From: an uncultured Prevotella sp.
Lineage (GTDB): Bacteria; Bacteroidota; Bacteroidia; Bacteroidales; Bacteroidaceae
Reading direction: 5' to 3'
Assembly (NCBI GenBank): GCA_900556465.1
Contig: USPK01000053.1
Coordinates: 1-9,260, forward strand
DNA length: 9,260 bases
Both the position numbers and the translations under genes were made by a program. Shown here piece by piece: positions 5,361 to 9,260 of the stretch (its first letter is position 1; the number at the start of each line of letters is the position of its first letter). Below the pieces are notes generated by a model. That model did no database searches. It had not been told where the DNA came from and was given only the letters and a program-made list of their open reading frames with translations.

Positions 5361-6479
5361 ATGAAACGGAGTATTTACTGGATGTTAGCGGCAGCCCTCC
5401 TGGCTGCTCCATCAATGGCCCAGACCTCCGCTACCTCGGAGGACGTAGAAGGGCAGAAGGAAAAGTATGAGTTTGTGCCTCACTGGACGCTGGGCGTTCA
5501 GGGCGGTGCCGCATATACGCTCGGCGAAGCCGACTTCAGCGACTTGATTTCGCCGGCGGTAGCGGCCTACGGAGGCTACCAGTTTACCCCCGTAGTCGGG
5601 CTTCGTGTCGGCGCCAGCGCCTGGCAGGCCAAGGGCGGCTGGGCAGCTCCACACAATATTTATAAGTACAACTACGTGCAGGGCAACGTAGACGTACTCT
5701 TCGACCTGAGCGCCCTGGTATGCAAGTACAACCCCAAGCGCGTGTTCAATCTGTATGCCTTTGTCGGCGGCGGAGTGAACTACGGGTTCAACAACGATGA
5801 GGCCGTCGACCTGGCCGCCCAGGGATACGACCTCCGCTATCTGTGGTCGGACCATCGTTTCTCGCCTGCCGGACGTGCCGGTTTAGGCGTCAACCTGCGG
5901 CTGAGTGACCACGTAGCTTTCAACATAGAGGGAAATGCCAACATCCTTTCCGACCATTTCAACTCCAAGAAGGCCGGGAATCCCGATTGGCAGTTCAACC
6001 TCATGGCCGGCTTCGCCTTCCGCTTCGGGAAAACGTATAAGAAGGTAGAGCCCGTATTGCCGCCCGCACCGGCCCCGGCTCCCAAACCGGAACCGCAACC
6101 GGCCCCGAAACCCGAGCCTAAGCCCGAGCCCAAACCGCAACCGGTGAAGAAGGTAGAGCCTATGACGCAGAACATCTTCTTCCTCATCGACCAGGCGAAG
6201 ATACGGACAAGCGAGCAGGCGAAGATTGACCAGCTCGTGGCCTATATGAAGCAGAACGCCAAGACAAAGGTGACGCTGACGGGCTATGCCGACGCCGCTA
6301 CGGGCTCCAAGGCATACAATTCCCGCCTGTCGCGTCTGCGTGCCGAGGCTGTTTCAAAAGCCCTGCAGCAGGCCGGAATCTCTGCGGACCGTATCACCGT
6401 CGATTACAAGGGTGACACCGTGCAGCCTTTCGATAAGGTGGCCGAGAACCGCGTAACGATATGCGTCGCAGCTGAATAA
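5361..6479 (+). CDS. OmpA-family outer-membrane protein (beta-barrel plus peptidoglycan-binding domain)
   Basis: 372 residues. A signal peptide covers residues 1-20 (basic MKR, hydrophobic core, SMA before Gln21). Residues about 40-225 form an OmpA-like beta-barrel with alternating aromatic and small residues, glycine-rich turns (YAFVGGGVNYGF) and a final strand ending in FAFRFGK. A Pro-Lys-Glu-Ala linker spans about 232-266. The C-terminal OmpA domain (about 268-370) carries the GYAD...TGSKAYN...LSRLRAEAV motif; Asp311 and Arg327 correspond to the residues that hold diaminopimelate in E. coli OmpA (Asp271, Arg286), and NRVTI closes the domain. The protein likely tethers the outer membrane to peptidoglycan and may form a minor pore. 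It is its own transcription unit, ending in the terminator at 6518-6554. Complete, with no missing key residue. Bacteroidota genomes usually have several paralogues, so no specific symbol is given. Confidence 0.93.
   Translation: MKRSIYWMLAAALLAAPSMAQTSATSEDVEGQKEKYEFVPHWTLGVQGGAAYTLGEADFSDLISPAVAAYGGYQFTPVVGLRVGASAWQAKGGWAAPHNIYKYNYVQGNVDVLFDLSALVCKYNPKRVFNLYAFVGGGVNYGFNNDEAVDLAAQGYDLRYLWSDHRFSPAGRAGLGVNLRLSDHVAFNIEGNANILSDHFNSKKAGNPDWQFNLMAGFAFRFGKTYKKVEPVLPPAPAPAPKPEPQPAPKPEPKPEPKPQPVKKVEPMTQNIFFLIDQAKIRTSEQAKIDQLVAYMKQNAKTKVTLTGYADAATGSKAYNSRLSRLRAEAVSKALQQAGISADRITVDYKGDTVQPFDKVAENRVTICVAAE
6063..6146 (+). repeat. Pro-Lys-Glu-Ala linker repeat inside the ompA-family gene
   Basis: Residues 235-262 are short P-A and K-P-E-P units written by related codons (CCGGAACCG, CCCGAGCCC, AAACCG and similar). 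This extended, charged linker joins barrel and periplasmic domain. Being a short tandem repeat it is likely to vary in copy number between strains. Confidence 0.8.
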
Positions 6480-6517
6480 GATTTTCCGTGTAAAGTTTCT
6501 CATAACACACTTTGTGG

Positions 6518-6554
6518 CCAGTCTACGTCGTGACGACGTGGACTGGTCTTTTTT
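6518..6554 (+). terminator. Strong intrinsic terminator after the ompA-family gene
   Basis: Positions 6518-6530 pair with 6534-6546 in a 13-bp stem (one T-G wobble at 6524/6540) around a TGA loop. T-C and six T residues (6549-6554) follow. It begins 38 bases after the stop codon and ends the ompA unit well before the GH84 promoter. Confidence 0.93.
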
Positions 6555-6724
6555 GTCGGCCGCTCTGTCGGGCTCCGATGGCTGCCGAGCGGCCTGGAGC
6601 CTCCGGACTGCCCGCTGCCGCCGCAGGGCCCGGCGGCCCGCGCCGTTTCCGAGTCGGGACATCCCTTCTCCCGCCGTTTTTCATCATAATCCGGGCAATT
6701 ACGCGGATATTCGCAATTTTATAT

Positions 6725-6732
6725 TAACTTTG
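6725..6732 (+). promoter_or_regulatory. Bacteroidota -7 element for the GH84 gene
   Basis: TAACTTTG matches TAnnTTTG exactly, 37 bases before the ATG at 6769. The surrounding stretch is clearly A/T-rich against the GC-rich DNA at 6555-6660. No good TTTG lies at the -33 position. The predicted leader is about 30 bases and ends in an A-rich stretch before the start codon. Confidence 0.6.
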
Positions 6733-6768
6733 CCCCATAATATGTAGAATATAAAAGCGAAAAACTCT

Positions 6769-8997
6769 ATGAAAAAACGAATGTTGCTCGTGGCGTGCCT
6801 TCTTTGCGGCACCTGGGCGCCGGGAGCGTTTGCGCAAGTGAGTAACGTGAATCCCATACCTCAGGAGGTGGAGAAGAAGGGTACGCCTGTCGCGGCTCCC
6901 AAGAGCTGGAGCGTCAAGTACGACAAGTCCCTCGCGGGTAGTTTTGCACTGACGGCCCTGAACCAGGCTGCTCAGCAGCAGGAGGCCAAGGCCGACTTCA
7001 CGTTGAAACTTGGCGTCAAGGGCCAGCGCACGGTGAAGTCCGTAGCCAAGCGTATCCCCGACCATGCCGAGGGATATTACCTGGAACTGACGTCGGAGGG
7101 CGCCACCGTAGCGGGCGCCGACGAGCGCGGCCTCTTCTACGGCGTGCAAACGTTGTTGGCCATCCTGCGCGACGGCAAGCTCGAGCCTTGCACGGTCACC
7201 GACTGGCCCGACGTAGCGTTTCGCGGCGTTGTCGAAGGCTTCTACGGCACTCCCTGGAGCCACGAGGCGCGTCTGCGCCAGTTCCGCTTCTACGGCCGTA
7301 ACAAGATGAACGTCTATATATACGGTCCGAAGGACGACCCCTATCACCGCGCCCACTGGCGTACGCCCTATCCGACGGCCGAAGCGCAGCGCATCCGTCA
7401 GCTGGCGGACAGCGCCAAGGCCAACGGCGTGCATTTCTACTGGGCCATTCACCCGGGCATCGACATTAAGTGGACCGACGCCGACCGTGATTCCCTGGTC
7501 GCCAAGTTCGAGCAGATGTACGACTTGGGCGTTCGCTCTTTCGCCGTGTTCTTTGACGACATCTGGGGCGAGGGGACGAAGGCCGACAAGCAGGCACAGC
7601 TGCTCAACTACGTCGACGAGAATTTCATCCAGAAGAAGCCCGACGTCAGCCCTCTCGTCATGTGTCCCACCGAGTATAACCGCTCCTGGGCCAGCGATAA
7701 GCCCGACGGCTATCTGCGTACCATGGGTCGCCTGCTGAACAAGGACATCCACATCATGTGGACCGGCAACAGCGTGGTTCACCTTATTGACAAGCCCACG
7801 ATGGAATGGGTCAATCCTTTCATCGACCGCAAGGCTTACATTTGGTGGAACTATCCCGTGACGGACTATGTGCGCGACCACCTGATGATAGGCCCGGTCT
7901 ACGGGAACGGACAGGACATTGCCTCCGACCTTTCCGGCTTTGTCTCCAATCCCATGGAGCATGCCGAGGCCTCTAAGATTGCGCTCTACGCCATTGCGGA
8001 CTACACGTGGAACATGGCGGACTTCGATGCCCAGCGCGACTGGGAAAAATCGCTCAAAGACTTGCTGCCCGGCGCTGTCGACGCCCTCCGCGTCTTCGCC
8101 CACTACAACGAGGATCCGGGACCTAACGGCCACGGCTTCCGCCGCGAAGAGAGTCCCCGCATCGTAGAGATAGCGCAGCAACTCCAGCAGACGAACGACG
8201 GGACCGCCGCCGTCCAGGCCCTGATGGAGCAGTGCGCCGAGCTGAAAGCCGCTGCCGACATCCTTCTGGTCAATCGCGAGAATCCGGGCCTGGTCCGCGA
8301 GCTCCGTCCCTGGCTGCTGCAGGCGCGCAACGTTGCCGACTACGGCGTGGCTGTCTGCCAGATGAAGCTGAGCGCCGGACAGTCGGCACAGCCCGGCAGT
8401 CTGCGCACGTTCGACGCCTACTACCTCCAGGCGCGCTCACTCCAGGAACAGATGTATCAACTGGAAAACAGCGATGTGCGTCACCCGCTGCAACCGGGGA
8501 TTAAGGTTGGGACCAAGGAACTGCTTCCCACGCTGAACGCCCTTTTTGCCCGCACGGTCACGAGTTACAATACCGCCCACCAGACGGCTTACGACCCCGT
8601 TGCCGAGTATCAGCCCTACAAGCTCACGAGCGACGTTCCGCAGCTGGCCCAGCAGCCTGTCTCCACCAGCGGCAACACGGTGAAGGTGGCGCCTTCCAAC
8701 GAAGTCATCGCCTGGCCCGCGGGCGCCAGCCTGTTGCTCGAGGCAGAGCAACCCGTCACGCTGCAGGGCATGTCCTTCGATTTGGGCGTGACCGGCGTAG
8801 CTTCAAAGTTCCGCCTCGAAGTGATGGTCGACGGAGCATGGAAGACCGTCAGCCTGCTGCACTACAAGCCGGAGGAAACCGTAATCCACACCGGTAACGA
8901 ACTGGGCGGCATGAAAGCCGAAAAGATTCGCCTGACCAACAGCAGCGGCGAGGATTTACAAGTCTACCTCCGCAGTTTCCAGTTCACGAAACAGTAA
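6769..8997 (+). CDS. Secreted GH84 beta-N-acetylglucosaminidase (O-GlcNAcase-like)
   Basis: 742 residues, close to Bacteroides thetaiotaomicron BtGH84 (about 737). Signal peptide at 1-22 (AFA before Gln23); a lipobox-like LVAC at 7-10 sits too near the N-terminus to be convincing. An N-terminal GH20b-like domain (about 25-145) precedes the TIM-barrel (about 150-440), a helical region (about 450-610) and a C-terminal beta-sandwich (about 630-742). GH84 enzymes cleave terminal beta-GlcNAc by substrate-assisted catalysis. From memory, BtGH84 active-site residues all have counterparts: Gly157 in VEGFYG, Lys188 in GPKDDPY, the catalytic pair Asp263-Asp264 in FFDDIWGEG, Tyr303 in CPTEYN, Asn361 and Asp366 in WWNYPVTDY, Asn394 in SNPMEH. 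It likely acts in the periplasm or at the surface on host-type glycans or on peptidoglycan-derived or O-GlcNAc material. Own -7 element and terminator. Family certain, natural substrate open. Confidence 0.96.
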   Translation: MKKRMLLVACLLCGTWAPGAFAQVSNVNPIPQEVEKKGTPVAAPKSWSVKYDKSLAGSFALTALNQAAQQQEAKADFTLKLGVKGQRTVKSVAKRIPDHAEGYYLELTSEGATVAGADERGLFYGVQTLLAILRDGKLEPCTVTDWPDVAFRGVVEGFYGTPWSHEARLRQFRFYGRNKMNVYIYGPKDDPYHRAHWRTPYPTAEAQRIRQLADSAKANGVHFYWAIHPGIDIKWTDADRDSLVAKFEQMYDLGVRSFAVFFDDIWGEGTKADKQAQLLNYVDENFIQKKPDVSPLVMCPTEYNRSWASDKPDGYLRTMGRLLNKDIHIMWTGNSVVHLIDKPTMEWVNPFIDRKAYIWWNYPVTDYVRDHLMIGPVYGNGQDIASDLSGFVSNPMEHAEASKIALYAIADYTWNMADFDAQRDWEKSLKDLLPGAVDALRVFAHYNEDPGPNGHGFRREESPRIVEIAQQLQQTNDGTAAVQALMEQCAELKAAADILLVNRENPGLVRELRPWLLQARNVADYGVAVCQMKLSAGQSAQPGSLRTFDAYYLQARSLQEQMYQLENSDVRHPLQPGIKVGTKELLPTLNALFARTVTSYNTAHQTAYDPVAEYQPYKLTSDVPQLAQQPVSTSGNTVKVAPSNEVIAWPAGASLLLEAEQPVTLQGMSFDLGVTGVASKFRLEVMVDGAWKTVSLLHYKPEETVIHTGNELGGMKAEKIRLTNSSGEDLQVYLRSFQFTKQ

Positions 8998-9040
8998 GAA
9001 GGTCGTTACGGACTCTCCTGTCTTCTACTGACAAAATTCA

Positions 9041-9082
9041 CGGCGGCCTTGTCGGAAACGGCACAGGCCGCCGTTTTTGTTT
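9041..9082 (+). terminator. Intrinsic terminator after the GH84 gene
   Basis: CGGCGGCCT (9041-9049) pairs with AGGCCGCCG (9065-9073). Above a bulged C9064 the stem continues for five pairs (9050-9054 with 9059-9063) and is capped by a GAAA tetraloop at 9055-9058. T5-G-T4 follows at 9074-9083. It lies 43 bases after the stop codon. Confidence 0.92.
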
Positions 9083-9083
9083 T

Positions 9084-9260
9084 CCCCGGTACCGACTTCT
9101 TGATTTTCAGAGCGGCGCGGACCGCATGGGCCATAAGGACAGGGCGGCGGACACAAGGCCGAAGGGCAGCTTTCGCCTGGCGCGTCAGGGTGTCGGTCCG
9201 TCTGTTCCTGACTTCGTCACCGTGTCACCCAAAAACCATCAGAGAACAAAGGTGCGATCC
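9084..9260. other. Right-end sequence with no assignable gene
   Basis: Nothing here could be assigned. An open frame starts at an ATG at 9126 on the plus strand and runs off the window (45 codons), but it has no promoter-like sequence or recognisable motif. On the minus strand CACCTTTG (9254-9247) is one base from a -7 element and would point left into this gene-free stretch. Confidence 0.3.

Noticed and set aside
6512..6747. Overlapping short plus-strand frames after ompA
   Set aside because: They run through the ompA terminator and the GH84 -7 element, overlap in two frames and have no protein-like features.
6784..6798. Lipobox-like LVAC in the GH84 signal peptide
   Set aside because: The Cys at residue 10 leaves too short a hydrophobic core before it. 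A type I cleavage after AFA (residues 20-22) is more natural.
6724..8181. Long minus-strand frame (485 codons) opposite the GH84 gene
   Set aside because: The plus strand encodes a full-length GH84 enzyme with all active-site residues. The reverse frame is an antisense shadow with no recognisable motif.
9126..9260. ATG-started plus-strand frame running off the right end
   Set aside because: 45 codons without motif, promoter or leader. GC-rich DNA often stays open this long by chance, and the rest is outside the window.

Overview
The window looks like chromosomal DNA of a high-GC member of the Bacteroidota, most likely a gut Bacteroidales. Several genes are preceded by the TAnnTTTG -7 element used by the Bacteroidota primary sigma factor rather than by an E. 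coli-type -10 box. Shine-Dalgarno sequences are weak or absent and the leaders just before start codons are A/T-rich. The protein set (GH84 hexosaminidase, N-acetylhexosamine 1-kinase, OmpA-family porin with a Pro-Lys-Glu linker) also fits. The genus cannot be decided from the sequence alone.

Layout: (1) A leftward gene (14-697) encodes a T5orf172-type GIY-YIG protein with a C-terminal domain that resembles RAMA/DUF4357 domains. (2) A 480-base, very GC-rich divergent spacer follows, then a rightward MATE-family exporter (1238-2671). (3) A small two-gene unit comes next: an FMN nitroreductase (2852-3376) and a low-molecular-weight protein tyrosine phosphatase (3389-3865), 12 bases apart, behind a good Bacteroidota promoter. 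(4) A nahK-like N-acetylhexosamine 1-kinase (3969-5060) has two possible -7 elements upstream and a strong intrinsic terminator downstream. (5) A 300-base spacer holds three hairpins and, on the minus strand, a protein-like open frame without an ATG start. (6) An OmpA-family outer-membrane protein (5361-6479) ends in a 13-bp-stem terminator. (7) A secreted GH84 beta-N-acetylglucosaminidase (6769-8997), with every active-site residue of the Bacteroides enzyme in place, ends in a terminator that can fold with a GAAA tetraloop. The last 180 bases hold nothing I can assign.

Functionally, the GH84 enzyme and the kinase can form a simple salvage route. The first would release GlcNAc from glycans or glycopeptides in the periplasm or at the cell surface. 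The second would phosphorylate the sugar at C1 in the cytoplasm for return to nucleotide-sugar pools. They are separate transcription units divided by ompA, so the link is by pathway rather than by operon. The other genes are ordinary housekeeping or accessory functions. I see no phage, IS element, CRISPR array, tRNA or rRNA. I do not see a clearly new multi-gene system; the best leads are the ATG-less minus-strand frame at 5169-5351 and the two-domain GIY-YIG protein.
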